A stretch of DNA of 64,000 nt, from contig NZ_NJIH01000008.1 of assembly GCF_002209565.1 (NCBI RefSeq), forward strand, positions 186,001-250,000. Direction: 5' to 3'. Under the pieces are notes generated by a model. The model ran no database searches. It was not told the DNA's origin and saw only the letters and a program-made list of their open reading frames with translations. Both the position numbers and the translations under genes were made by a program. Origin of the DNA: Candidimonas nitroreducens (GTDB lineage Bacteria > Pseudomonadota > Gammaproteobacteria > Burkholderiales > Burkholderiaceae_B). Position 1 is the stretch's first letter. Each line of letters begins with the position of its first letter. Below are positions 32,388 through 41,922 of the stretch, one piece after another.

Positions 32388-35300
32388 ATGCAACTTCTAC
32401 GAAACAGGCTAGCCCTGGCAATATCGCTTGCCTTGGTCAGCCATGCCGCGCAGGCGCTGGAAAATCGTCCGGTCTACGGCCACGGCGACCAGCCCACCTT
32501 TCTGGCCCGCTTCATGGACGTGGGCGACGGCCCGGTCATGGGCGAGGAGGGCGAAATACTGCACTCCACCTGGAACCTGAACTCGCTGCAAAAGGACAAG
32601 ATCACGGAAGCCTTGAAGCGCTGGGCCGAAATCATCCAGCCCACGCCCGGCCAGCTACCGGCGATCATCAACATCGGCACGGTCGAGGACGAGAATGCCT
32701 ATGGCAACAGTGCGCCCGTGCCCGAGGGGCAGACCAGCCTGACTCAGTTGCAGCGCGTGTTGTTCGGCATGACGAGTCCCTCTCTGACTTTCGGCTCGCA
32801 CGGGCAATTCGTCATGGGGCGAATGACCTGGGACAATCTGCCGTCATACGTGCCTTCGCAATTGCCGCGTGCATACATCGGCGTCGACCTGACCGCCGTG
32901 GCATTCCACGAGCTGGCGCACGGCCTGGGCATACTAGGAGCCGCTTCCGATAAGTACGGGCGGGGCTCGAACACGCCATACTTCGGCAATGTCCTGGATT
33001 CCTGGGGCCAGCATCTGCGCGATGACAACGGCAACCCCGCCAGGCCCGGGCAGTCCATTTATTGTTCGGACTGCAACAACCCCTACACCGCCGACAGCTT
33101 CGACGTCGGCAAGGATCAGGGCTATTTCACCGGCGCACACGTGCAGGAAGTGCTGGCCGGCGCCATGCCCGGCGTGCCGGTGCGCATACACGGAGAGCGG
33201 GGCGGCATCGACGACAACTACATGGGTCATATCGAGCTCAAGAACAGCCTCATGAGCCACCAGAGTTATCGCAACTACACGCAATTCATGGAAGCCGAGT
33301 TGGCGGCGATGCAGGATCTGGGCTACGACATAGACCGGCGCAATTTCTTCGGCTATTCCGTCTACGGCAGCGGCCTGCAGCTGGTCAACAACAACGGCTA
33401 CTTCCTGCGCAACGCCGCCGGCACCGCCTACATTCCCGGTCAATACAACACCGCCACCCTGGGGCTGGGCCTGCACATCTACGGCAGCAACGACACCGTC
33501 TACCAACAGGCCGATCTGCTTACCCAGGGGCCGGGCGGCGCGGGCGTGCGCGTGGACGGCGCCGGCAACACCCTGGTGGTGCAGCCAGGTACCCGCGTCT
33601 ACGCCGACGGCCTGAACGGGCGCGGCCTGATGTTCGCCTATGGCAAGAACCACAATCTGGTGCTGCGCGGCGATGTGCAGGCCATGGGCGATATGGGCAT
33701 AGGCGCCAGTTTCGATTTCGGCAACAACGCGCTGGGCAACGAGTCCGACTATCGGGGCTCATACATCTACGTGGAGGACGGCGTGCGCCGGGCGCCCCTG
33801 CCCGAGTTGAGCGGTGCGCTGGTCGACAACTTCGACCTGACCGGCCGCGTGGCGGGCCGCGCCGCGGCCATTTATATATCCGGCAATGCGCTGGTGAACA
33901 ACATCAACGTCATGCGCGGCGCCCGCATAGAGGGCAATATCTACTCTGCCTACAACCAGCGGGACAGCAGTGGCGAGCCACGCCTGACCTTCATCAACTT
34001 CGGCTTGCAGCCCGACAGCCAGGGCCGCGCCACGGGCCGGGCCGACCCGGGCTTTGCCATGCGCTACGACGGCGACATCCAGGGCATCGATAACCTGGTC
34101 GTGGCCGCCAAGGGCGGGCGCACGTCGCTCAACGGCACTCAGGAACTCTACGGCGTGGTGGTGGGTTCGGGCGCTACTCTGGGCGGCAACAGTACCTATA
34201 CGCTGAATGCCGACGGAGGTTTCGTCAATTACGGCACGGTCAGCCCCGGCAATTCCATCGGCACCATCACCATCAATGGCGATTACGAGCAGGCTGCCGG
34301 CGGCGAGCTGCTGATGGAAGTCGACAACCACGGCGCGCACGACACCCTGGCCGTCAGCGGCACGGCCGAGCTGGCCGGTACGCTGACCCTGGCACCCGTT
34401 GCCGACTGGTATGCAAGCGGCACCACGCTGGATCTGAGCCTGGCGGAGCTGGTGCCGGCCGGCGCCACCACCGGGGCATTCTCGTCGGTGAACAGCTTAC
34501 TTGCGTCGCCGACCTTGCTGTCCTCGGCAAGCATGCTGGCGGGCGACAGCTACCGGCTGGGCATCACGCGCCAGAACAACGCCTACAGCCAGTACGCGCT
34601 GAACGACAATGCGCGCCGGGCTGGCCGCGCGCTGGATGCCGTTGCGGGCTATGCGCGCCGCGACATTCAGCCGCTGTACCAGGCGCTGGACTTTTCGGCG
34701 CCCGATGGCAGCACCATCGCCGGCGCCCTGGATCAGCTTACGCCCGAGGCCTATAGCGCCATGGCAGCCGGCTCGCTGGATCGCGAACGCCAGATCGCCG
34801 GTCAGATCGGCGCCCGTATCCTGGGCTCCCGGCGCGGCACGACGGCCGGCGACGAATGGCGCGGCTTTGCCACGCCGTTCGGCGGCGGCGCCAGCCAGGA
34901 CGCGCACGGCACGCTGATAGGCCGCGATGCCTCGATCTATGGGCTTACTTTCGGCGCGGAAAAGCTCGACAGCCGGCACCCGGCCTGGTCGTGGGGCGTG
35001 TACGGCGCCGTCAGCGGCCAGTCCGTCGACGTCAACGACGGTTACAACGCCTCGGGCCGCAGCACCGCTTTCAATCTGGGCCTGCAGGCCGCTTACGCGC
35101 CGGATCCCGCCGCCGGCCCCTATGCGTTTGGCCTGGGTCAAGTGGGCATTGAAGATGCTCACTACACCCGGCGCCTGTCCATCGATGGCTACACGGCCAA
35201 GAACCAGGCCGACTGGACATCCCTGACCGGCACTTTGATGGCTGGCGGCGGCTACCGCTGGGCTTTGAGCCAGGCGCTCAGTGCCGGCCCCTTGGCCACC

Positions 35301-35711
35301 TTGGGTTATACGCGGCTGAACCGCCCGAGCCTGACCGAGTCGGGCAGCGACGCCACTCGCCTGCAGCTCTCGTCCGTCCACTTCGACTCACTCAGGTCGA
35401 GCGTTGGTGTAGACGCCACGCTGAACCTGGCTCGGCCCGGCGGTGCACAGCTGGCCGCCAGGCTGCAGGTCACCTGGGATCACGAGTTGCTGGACAACGA
35501 CTACGTGCAGCAGGCTGCCTTCGCCGGCTATCCCCAGGCTCCTTTCACCAGCCGCAACAAGCTGGTGGGCCGTGACGCCCTGGGCCTGGCCGCCGGCTTG
35601 TCCTATGAGGTCGGCAAGAAGTTCACGGTGGGCGCCAATGTGTCGAGCCAGCTGTTCCGTTCGGGCTACCAGTCGGTCGCGGGCAGCCTTACGTTCGCGC
35701 GGCGGTTCTAG
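32388..35711 (+). CDS. Autotransporter with metalloprotease-like passenger
   Basis: A type V secreted outer-membrane protein of 1107 residues. Signal peptide about 1-23 (ends SHAAQA); N-terminal passenger region with a zinc-protease motif HELAHGLG (His174, Glu175, His178, Gly181); a long beta-helix-like region (about 330-780) rich in short Gly/Asn turns; and a C-terminal beta barrel (about 825-1107) that closes with a terminal phenylalanine (FARRF). The usual third metzincin ligand three residues after the glycine is a Gly, so a different third ligand would be needed. The ATG at 32388 follows a G-rich ribosome site. Regulation may involve the upstream octamer repeat. Protease activity is inferred from the motif only. 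Confidence 0.88.
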   Translation: MQLLRNRLALAISLALVSHAAQALENRPVYGHGDQPTFLARFMDVGDGPVMGEEGEILHSTWNLNSLQKDKITEALKRWAEIIQPTPGQLPAIINIGTVEDENAYGNSAPVPEGQTSLTQLQRVLFGMTSPSLTFGSHGQFVMGRMTWDNLPSYVPSQLPRAYIGVDLTAVAFHELAHGLGILGAASDKYGRGSNTPYFGNVLDSWGQHLRDDNGNPARPGQSIYCSDCNNPYTADSFDVGKDQGYFTGAHVQEVLAGAMPGVPVRIHGERGGIDDNYMGHIELKNSLMSHQSYRNYTQFMEAELAAMQDLGYDIDRRNFFGYSVYGSGLQLVNNNGYFLRNAAGTAYIPGQYNTATLGLGLHIYGSNDTVYQQADLLTQGPGGAGVRVDGAGNTLVVQPGTRVYADGLNGRGLMFAYGKNHNLVLRGDVQAMGDMGIGASFDFGNNALGNESDYRGSYIYVEDGVRRAPLPELSGALVDNFDLTGRVAGRAAAIYISGNALVNNINVMRGARIEGNIYSAYNQRDSSGEPRLTFINFGLQPDSQGRATGRADPGFAMRYDGDIQGIDNLVVAAKGGRTSLNGTQELYGVVVGSGATLGGNSTYTLNADGGFVNYGTVSPGNSIGTITINGDYEQAAGGELLMEVDNHGAHDTLAVSGTAELAGTLTLAPVADWYASGTTLDLSLAELVPAGATTGAFSSVNSLLASPTLLSSASMLAGDSYRLGITRQNNAYSQYALNDNARRAGRALDAVAGYARRDIQPLYQALDFSAPDGSTIAGALDQLTPEAYSAMAAGSLDRERQIAGQIGARILGSRRGTTAGDEWRGFATPFGGGASQDAHGTLIGRDASIYGLTFGAEKLDSRHPAWSWGVYGAVSGQSVDVNDGYNASGRSTAFNLGLQAAYAPDPAAGPYAFGLGQVGIEDAHYTRRLSIDGYTAKNQADWTSLTGTLMAGGGYRWALSQALSAGPLATLGYTRLNRPSLTESGSDATRLQLSSVHFDSLRSSVGVDATLNLARPGGAQLAARLQVTWDHELLDNDYVQQAAFAGYPQAPFTSRNKLVGRDALGLAAGLSYEVGKKFTVGANVSSQLFRSGYQSVAGSLTFARRF

Positions 35712-35802
35712 CACCTGGCCGCGCATCGCAGCATGCCGCCCTTGCTGCCGTGCGGCGTGGTTCGTGCCGGCAAAGCGGCGGCCTTGCAGCGCGCGGCCCG
35801 GC

Positions 35803-38800
35803 TTAGTGCAGCGCGAAATCCACACGCGTGGCCGGGCCTCCGTCTTTGTCGTCGCCGGCATCCGTTTTGGGCGCCACGATGAACACCCGGCTGGCCAGGT
35901 TCGGTGCACTGGCCGTGATCTGTTCGTACACGGCTTGGGCGCGAGCCTGCGCCAGGGCATTCAGCGCCTGCTTGCCCAGCGGGGCGGCGGCCAGCAGCAT
36001 GGACTTCATCTGCTCGGGCGGCAGTGATTTGGCGAAGCCGATGGCGTTGCGCGGCTTGTTCTTGATCTTGGTGTCGCTGTAGACCTTTTTCAGATACTTG
36101 GCGCGATCGGCATCGGTCAGGGTGATCTTGCCCGGGTTGGGCTTCTTGCCGAAGCCGGCGGTGTCCTTGGCCTTGGCGCGGCGCAGTTGCTGATCCAGCC
36201 AGGCTTGGCGCAGGCCGCTCTCGTCGGCTTTCGGGTCGGCCCGGCCGATGACGTCCATCTTCAGCGCGGGGCGGTCGTCCAGAGCCTTGACGAGGGTGGC
36301 GATGCTGGATTCGTCTTTGTCGTCGAGCGCCGCGCTGCCCGGCTCGAACTCGATATACGACAGGTCTTCGCCGCCGCCGAAGGCCGAGGCCAGCAGCTTG
36401 AAGGGCGCGGTCACCGCCTTGGTCAGTGTGTTGATGATCACCTTCAGGATGATGCCGCCCACCGAGAACTGCGGATCGTCCAGCGAGCCGGAGACGGGCA
36501 GATTGATGTCGATATTGCCGCTGGAATCCTTCAACAGGGCGACGGCCAGCAGCACCGGCAGCTTGAGCGCGTCGGGGCTGTTGGACTGCTTGCCGAAGGT
36601 GAGCTGGTTGAGCTGCACCCGGTTGCTGGCCTGCAGGGCGCGGTTCTTGATCTGATAGTGTAAGTCGACCGACAGCTTGCCGCGCTGTATGGCATAGCCC
36701 ACGTACTTGGACGAATAGGTGGTGAAGCGGGGCAGATCCACGCCCTTGGCAGTCGCTTTCAGATTCAGCGCCAGATAGCGCGCGAAGGGCTGTACGGTAC
36801 CCGAAACGGAGAACGGAGCCGTGCCGTACACGCGGCCCGCGACCTTGACCTGCGCGGGAGTCGGCTTGGACGAGGACACGGCTGTGAGCGTGCCGTCGAT
36901 GGACGACAGTTCGGCGCGGTAGTTGGGCCGTACGAAATGGTCGTTGAACAGCATGCGGCCGCGTTTGAGCGTGACGCTGTGGATGGAAATGTCGGGCCCG
37001 CCGCCATGCTGCGCGGCGGCCTTGCTTGCTGCGGACTTGTGGCGGCGGGTCTGTGTGTCTTGTGTGATGGAGCCGCCGGCCTTGCCCTTTTCGACCATGA
37101 CGTCCATGACGTTCAGGCGCGCCTTGTCGTTCAGCAGTATGTTGCCGTAGAAGTCGTCGAGCACGATGTCGCCCAGCCCCAGTCCGAGCTTGCTGCCGGC
37201 CATCGAGACGTGCATGTTTTTCAGGCTCAGCTGCTTCCACGAGAGAAATTTGGCCTTGTTGACGCGATCCAGCAGGTCGAGATGATTGACCTGAAACGCG
37301 CCGCGCCAGTCCGCCTGCATGGGCTTGCCGCCTTGCGCCGGCGCGAATTCGGCGTTGCCCTTCGCCCCCAGGGACACGCTGCGTATGGTGGCGTTCAGGC
37401 TCGACGCGATATACGGCGCCAGGGAGGCTGCATCGAAATTGGCCAGATCCACCGAGGTCTTCAGCGACAACGGCTGCGTTGTCAGCGAGCCCTTGAGCGC
37501 CAGGGTGCCGTGTTTTTGAATGCCGTCGGCCTTCAGGGTGAAGCCGGTGGGCTTGGCGTCCAGGGCCAGGCGATCGGCCTGCAGTTCCAGCGAGCCGATG
37601 GACAGGCCCACCGCGGGCTTGACGGACTCGTCGCGCGCGGCAAGTTTCTGCAGGCCCAGCTTCACGTCGCGGGCTTCGACGTGCGATGCCGCCACGTCGA
37701 CCTTGCCCGCGATGCTCAGCCGGCCGTCCTGCAGGGCGATGGGCGCGAAATGGCGCAAAGCTGCCGCGAACGGCATTAGCGCCAGATTGTTCAGCTGGAT
37801 CTGGGCATGGGCTGAAAGAGGCTGCAGTATGACCGGAGCCTCGGCGCGCAGCGAGCTGCCGTCGTGGCTGTTGTCGATGCCGACTTGCACCTGCATGGGC
37901 TGATTCGCGGCCTGCGGCAGGGCGATGTGTGCGACCTCGACGCGCAGGCCGTCTACGGGATAGTCCACACCCAGCGGCTCGTCGCGCACATGCGCCTGCC
38001 CGCCATCGAGCTTGAAGGTGTCGACCGTGACCTTCCAGTCGGGGGGCGTGGCGCCGGCTGGCGCGGGACGGGCCGGGGCCGACGGCGGTTTGCTGCCGGC
38101 GGTGCCCGCTGCGGCGGGCTTGCTCGCGTTCGTGGTGGAGTCGGCAGACACGGGGCCCGAAGCCGAGGCCGCGGATGCTGTGGAGGATGCTGCCGTGGCG
38201 GGATCTGCTGAAGGGCGGTTTGCCGCGGCGGGGTCTGCGGCGGCTGTTGGTGGAGAGCCGGCGGCTGCGGCGGCGGGGCGTGGGGCAGCGCCGGGCTTGG
38301 GCTTGGCGCCCGCGGCGGCTGGCGTATGGCCGCCCAGCTTGGCGAAGCCCTGCGCCACGCGCTGCCAATTCAGTTGCTTGGCGTCGCGGTGTACTTCCAC
38401 TTGCGGCTTCTTCAAGGTTACCGTGCCCACCGACAGCGTGTGCGCGCCGAGGTCGGCCGCGATGTTTTCCGCATCCAGGCTGTCCCAGGCCAGCAGCGGC
38501 GCCCCCGAGGCCTCGGCCACGTCGAGCTTGCGCAGGCCCAGGCTGCCTTGTATGCGGATGCGCGGCGCGGCGCCCGCGGGCTGTTCGAACACCACCTGCA
38601 GCTTCGAGTCGAGCAGGGCGCTCTTGACTTTGACGGGCAGCGGCATGGGCCAGAAGTCGGCCCATTTGTCGAGCGCCAAGCCGTGTAGCGTCACATCCAG
38701 CGTGGACGCCGGCACGGTGTCGAACGGCCGCGCCGTGCCCGTCAGGTCGAAGGGGCTGCCGTTGATGCGCATGTGCACCGCGGGCAGCACGTCGATATGA

Positions 38801-39603
38801 GTGGCGTAGCCGAACGAGGAAATAAAGGGAATGCCGAGCGAGAGATCGTCGACTTCCTGGTGATGGCCGGTAACGCGATCGTCGAGGCTGACGGAGCCGT
38901 TGGCCAGCGTCAGGTTGTTCAGGGAGAAGCGGGGCGGCTTGTCCGAGGCCTGTTCAGGCTTTTCGGGCTGATCGGCCGACATCCGGGCCAGCCGGTCGAC
39001 GATATCGGAAAAATTGAAATGCGTCGCATCCGTGCGCACCATGGCCAGGCGAGGCCGCTCGATGTGCAGGCGGTCGATCACCGGCGCGAACATGACGAGC
39101 GAACGCCACGCCACGCGCACATCGATCTCGCCGATCTGCAGCAGCGGCGCCGTTGCGGCTTGTTTCGGGGAAGAGGCTGCTTGTGCGGACGATGGTTCGG
39201 ACTGTGTGGCGGACTGTTCGTGCGGTGTAGCGGACGATACCGCCCCCCTGGGGGCGGGCGCGGGTTGTGCTGAAGACGATTGTGGCTGCTTGGCAGACTG
39301 TACAGAGGAAGTTGCGGGCTGTGTGGATGTGGTGGAAGACGCTGGCTGTGCGGAAGACGCTTGGGGCTGCCTGATGGAAATGTCCTGCGCGCGCAGCGCC
39401 AGCGTGAACGGGTTGAAGTGGATTTCGCCCACATCGACCTGGCGGCCCAGCAGCTCGGCCACATTATGGGTGAGCAGCTTGTGCGTCAGCTTCGGTACCC
39501 CCCAGGCCGCCAGGCCGGCCAGGATGAGCAGCGCAAGCACGATGCCCGCAACTATCTTCACCAAGCGCCGGCTGAATTTCAGAACTGGCATCCGCAACTG
39601 CAT
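35803..39603 (-). CDS. Giant AsmA-family DUF748 protein
   Basis: A 1266-residue inner-membrane-anchored periplasmic protein. One N-terminal helix (FSRRLVKIVAGIVLALLIL), then the AsmA-like start (LGRQVDVGEIHFNPFTLALR), and long repetitive beta-strand regions; the C-terminal part (from about residue 900) is the DUF748 domain with FTTYSSKYVGYAIQRGKLSVD broken over strand pairs. AsmA-like proteins are thought to move phospholipids between membranes. Two low-complexity inserts are unusual: a Ser/Gln/Pro/Ala stretch near 80-150 and an Ala/Pro/Ser stretch near 420-530. I start at the ATG at 39603 with an AGAGGGGA ribosome site; ATGs at 39612 and 39660 are alternatives. It is convergent with the autotransporter. 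Confidence 0.85.
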   Translation of the reverse strand: MQLRMPVLKFSRRLVKIVAGIVLALLILAGLAAWGVPKLTHKLLTHNVAELLGRQVDVGEIHFNPFTLALRAQDISIRQPQASSAQPASSTTSTQPATSSVQSAKQPQSSSAQPAPAPRGAVSSATPHEQSATQSEPSSAQAASSPKQAATAPLLQIGEIDVRVAWRSLVMFAPVIDRLHIERPRLAMVRTDATHFNFSDIVDRLARMSADQPEKPEQASDKPPRFSLNNLTLANGSVSLDDRVTGHHQEVDDLSLGIPFISSFGYATHIDVLPAVHMRINGSPFDLTGTARPFDTVPASTLDVTLHGLALDKWADFWPMPLPVKVKSALLDSKLQVVFEQPAGAAPRIRIQGSLGLRKLDVAEASGAPLLAWDSLDAENIAADLGAHTLSVGTVTLKKPQVEVHRDAKQLNWQRVAQGFAKLGGHTPAAAGAKPKPGAAPRPAAAAAGSPPTAAADPAAANRPSADPATAASSTASAASASGPVSADSTTNASKPAAAGTAGSKPPSAPARPAPAGATPPDWKVTVDTFKLDGGQAHVRDEPLGVDYPVDGLRVEVAHIALPQAANQPMQVQVGIDNSHDGSSLRAEAPVILQPLSAHAQIQLNNLALMPFAAALRHFAPIALQDGRLSIAGKVDVAASHVEARDVKLGLQKLAARDESVKPAVGLSIGSLELQADRLALDAKPTGFTLKADGIQKHGTLALKGSLTTQPLSLKTSVDLANFDAASLAPYIASSLNATIRSVSLGAKGNAEFAPAQGGKPMQADWRGAFQVNHLDLLDRVNKAKFLSWKQLSLKNMHVSMAGSKLGLGLGDIVLDDFYGNILLNDKARLNVMDVMVEKGKAGGSITQDTQTRRHKSAASKAAAQHGGGPDISIHSVTLKRGRMLFNDHFVRPNYRAELSSIDGTLTAVSSSKPTPAQVKVAGRVYGTAPFSVSGTVQPFARYLALNLKATAKGVDLPRFTTYSSKYVGYAIQRGKLSVDLHYQIKNRALQASNRVQLNQLTFGKQSNSPDALKLPVLLAVALLKDSSGNIDINLPVSGSLDDPQFSVGGIILKVIINTLTKAVTAPFKLLASAFGGGEDLSYIEFEPGSAALDDKDESSIATLVKALDDRPALKMDVIGRADPKADESGLRQAWLDQQLRRAKAKDTAGFGKKPNPGKITLTDADRAKYLKKVYSDTKIKNKPRNAIGFAKSLPPEQMKSMLLAAAPLGKQALNALAQARAQAVYEQITASAPNLASRVFIVAPKTDAGDDKDGGPATRVDFALH

Positions 39604-39856
39604 CGCACGCATTCCCCTCTGGCTGGTTGTGCCACGCGCTCGTCCCGCAGGCATCGGCACCCCGCGCGTGGTTCGGCCAATTATCCCCCGATGGCTTGCA
39701 GATCGTCCACGGAAGAGCGGGGATATTTACTATTGCTGTATTGTTAGGGTGTAACTGTTTTTATCAAGAAGGCGTCGATGGCTTACAGTCCCGTCGTTCC
39801 GCGGCCTGTGTTTTTACGGCAGGTGAAAGTGCCCTGATTGGTAGGCCCGGGCTCGC

Positions 39857-40471
39857 TCAAGGCTCCGTCATGACGACCATGATTTCTGCGGCATGGCGGT
39901 CGGTAGATAAATAGATGTGTCCAATGCCGCTGTCGAAATATGCATACTGCCCGGACTTCAGCGCAAGGATTTCCCCGGTTTCGAAATGCAGCTCCACGGC
40001 TCCCGACAGCACTGTGATGAATTCCTGGCCGGAGTGCCGTATATAGTCATCGAATTGTTCGCGCCGCTGAGCGGCTATGCGCCCAAACATGGGCGTCATG
40101 CGTCGATCGGGGAAATTGCCGGCCAGTAGGCGGTAATCGTAGTTGCCGGTGTCATAGCTGGGCGCACCAGCGAAATCGCCGTGGATGAATGGTGTGCCGG
40201 GCGTTGCCGGTACCGGCGCGCGGGGCTCGAGGCCCGCGCCGATGAACAAATGCCCGATGTCCACGCCCAGCGCGTGGGACACGGCGACGAATTTCTCGTA
40301 GCTGATGGACACCTGGCCCAATTCCATCTTGGACAGGGTCGACAGCGCGACGCCGGAGGCCGCAGACAGGGACTTCAAGGTGATCTTGCGTTGTTTGCGC
40401 AAGGCGCGCAGGCGCTGGCCCATGCGAATGCGATCCGTCAACTCGCCAGGCTGGGCCTGTTTAGCGGGCAT
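39857..40471 (-). CDS. XRE-family regulator with C-terminal cupin
   Basis: A 204-residue regulator: HTH-XRE domain (about 15-70; LKSLSAASGVALSTLSKMELG) and a cupin_2 effector domain (about 125-200; HSGQEFITVLSGAVELHFETG). Members control amine, amino-acid or polyamine catabolism genes. It is divergent from an FAD-dependent oxidase gene, and the 212-base gap has overlapping palindromes around 40634-40655 that are the probable operator. Control of the oxidase-Bug-amidase operon is therefore likely, with the substrate or product as ligand of the cupin. Confidence 0.92.
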   Translation of the reverse strand: MPAKQAQPGELTDRIRMGQRLRALRKQRKITLKSLSAASGVALSTLSKMELGQVSISYEKFVAVSHALGVDIGHLFIGAGLEPRAPVPATPGTPFIHGDFAGAPSYDTGNYDYRLLAGNFPDRRMTPMFGRIAAQRREQFDDYIRHSGQEFITVLSGAVELHFETGEILALKSGQYAYFDSGIGHIYLSTDRHAAEIMVVMTEP

Positions 40472-40610
40472 CGGTCACTCCTGAAATGAGTAAGAGTGCA
40501 TATATTAAGCATCAAGAATCGGTACGCCGGGTAGCGCCGTGAGCCCGCCGGAGCGTATGCGGCGGCCCTAGGGATTACCCGAGCATAGGCAGATTTTGCC
40601 TGTCTGCATA

Positions 40611-40655
40611 TTGACGGATATTTTCCCATAATTGAGAATTCTCATTAATGAGAAT
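40611..40655 (+). promoter_or_regulatory. Promoter and palindromic operator of the oxidase operon
   Basis: A -35-like ttgacg (40611-40616) and a -10-like gagaat (40634-40639) are 17 bases apart. Over the -10 lie two overlapping perfect palindromes: gagaattctc (40634-40643) and attctcattaatgagaat (40638-40655, 18 bases). The three gagaat half-sites are the likely binding site of the divergently encoded XRE-cupin regulator. Confidence 0.65.
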
Positions 40656-40683
40656 TTAACTTGGCGATACGACGCGCCACTCC

Positions 40684-41838
40684 ATGGAGGAGGCTATCTT
40701 GCAGGATCAGACGCATTGCGACATTGCGATTGTCGGCGCGGGGATTGCCGGCGCTTCGCTGGCCGCCAAGCTTGCCAATGACGCGGGTGTAGTGCTGCTG
40801 GAGCGCGAGGCGCAGCCTGGCTACCATGCCACGGGCCGTTCCGCGGCGATGTTCATGGAGACCTACGGAACGGTGCAGATTCAGGCGCTGACTCGTGCCA
40901 GCCGGGCCTTCTACGAGAACCCGCCGGACGGGTTCTGCGCTACCCCCTTGATGAATGCGCGCGGTTGCATGTACATCGCGGGGCGGCATCAGCGCGCATT
41001 GTTGCAGCAGCGGTACGAGGCGGCCATTGCCCTGTCTCCGAACGTTGAACTGTACGGCGCGGACGATGCGGTCGGGCAAGTCCCCTGCCTGCGGCCGCAG
41101 GCAGTTGCCGCGGGCGCGCTGTTCGAGCCTTTTGCGCGCGATCTCGACGTGCATGCGATACATCAGGGGTTTCTGCGCCAGGCTCGCGCGGATGGAGCGC
41201 ATCTGCGCTGCAACGCCGAACTGGTGGGGGCGCGGCGTGACGGAAATGGGTGGCGGCTGGACTTCGCCGATGCGTCGGTTCTGCACGCTAGAGTTTTGGT
41301 CAATGCAGCGGGAGCCTGGGCCGATGAAGTTGCCGCCTTGTGCGGTGCGGCCCGTGTTGGGTTGCAGCCCTGCCGCCGGACGGCTTTCACGTTCGCCGGG
41401 CCGGCGGACATGGAATTCAGCGGCTGGCCGGCGGTCGTCGGCCTCGACGAGAGTTTTTATTTCAAACCCGATGCCGGCCAGCTGCTAGGGTCGCCGGCCA
41501 ATGCCGATCCGGTCGCTCCACAAGATGTCGTTGCCGAAGAGCTGGACGTTGCCACGGGCATTTATCACATCGAGCAGGCAACGACCTTGTCGATACGCCG
41601 CCCGCGCCATACCTGGGCGGGCCTGCGCTCGTTCGTGCGTGATGGCGATCTGGTAGTGGGCTGGGATCAGGCCTGCCCGGAATTTTTCTGGCTGGCGGCG
41701 CAAGGCGGCTACGGCATTCAGTCGGCGCCCGGTGTGGCCGCCATGGCGGCCGCGCTGCTGCTGCGCAAGCCTGTCCCTGACGAAATCTTGCGGCAGGGCG
41801 TCTGCCCCGATGCCATGAGCCCGCAACGCTTGAGGTAA
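40684..41838 (+). CDS. FAD-dependent oxidoreductase (D-amino-acid oxidase family)
   Basis: A 384-residue DAO-type flavoprotein. The FAD motif IAIVGAGIAGASLA lies at about 15-28, the HATGRSAAMFMETYG region follows, VNAAGAWADEVA is the second FAD-contact motif, and LRSFVRDGDLVVGWD with GGYGIQSAPGVA is the C-terminal FAD end. It probably oxidises a secondary amine or amino acid. The ATG at 40684 has no ribosome site, while a TTG at 40699 follows GGAGGAGG, which is inside the first codons; the true start may be 40699. It is the first gene of an operon with the Bug receptor and amidase, and probably controlled by the XRE-cupin protein. Confidence 0.85.
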   Translation: MEEAILQDQTHCDIAIVGAGIAGASLAAKLANDAGVVLLEREAQPGYHATGRSAAMFMETYGTVQIQALTRASRAFYENPPDGFCATPLMNARGCMYIAGRHQRALLQQRYEAAIALSPNVELYGADDAVGQVPCLRPQAVAAGALFEPFARDLDVHAIHQGFLRQARADGAHLRCNAELVGARRDGNGWRLDFADASVLHARVLVNAAGAWADEVAALCGAARVGLQPCRRTAFTFAGPADMEFSGWPAVVGLDESFYFKPDAGQLLGSPANADPVAPQDVVAEELDVATGIYHIEQATTLSIRRPRHTWAGLRSFVRDGDLVVGWDQACPEFFWLAAQGGYGIQSAPGVAAMAAALLLRKPVPDEILRQGVCPDAMSPQRLR

Positions 41839-41922
41839 GCCTGCAGAAGGTTGGGCGCGGCGGCGAGCCGCAGGCCGGGGCAAGCCCCGACACACGATAT
41901 ATACGGAGATATGGAGGACAAT

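Noticed and set aside
31938-32393. A 151-codon minus-strand frame in the gap upstream of the autotransporter
   Set aside because: Composition is unlike neighbouring genes, there is no ribosome site or domain, and it passes through the octamer repeat.
35708-38665. A 985-codon minus-strand frame within the DUF748 gene
   Set aside because: It is a shadow frame of a GC-rich gene: Arg/Ala/Gly/Pro-rich, no domain, while the overlapping 1266-residue frame has clear AsmA/DUF748 features.
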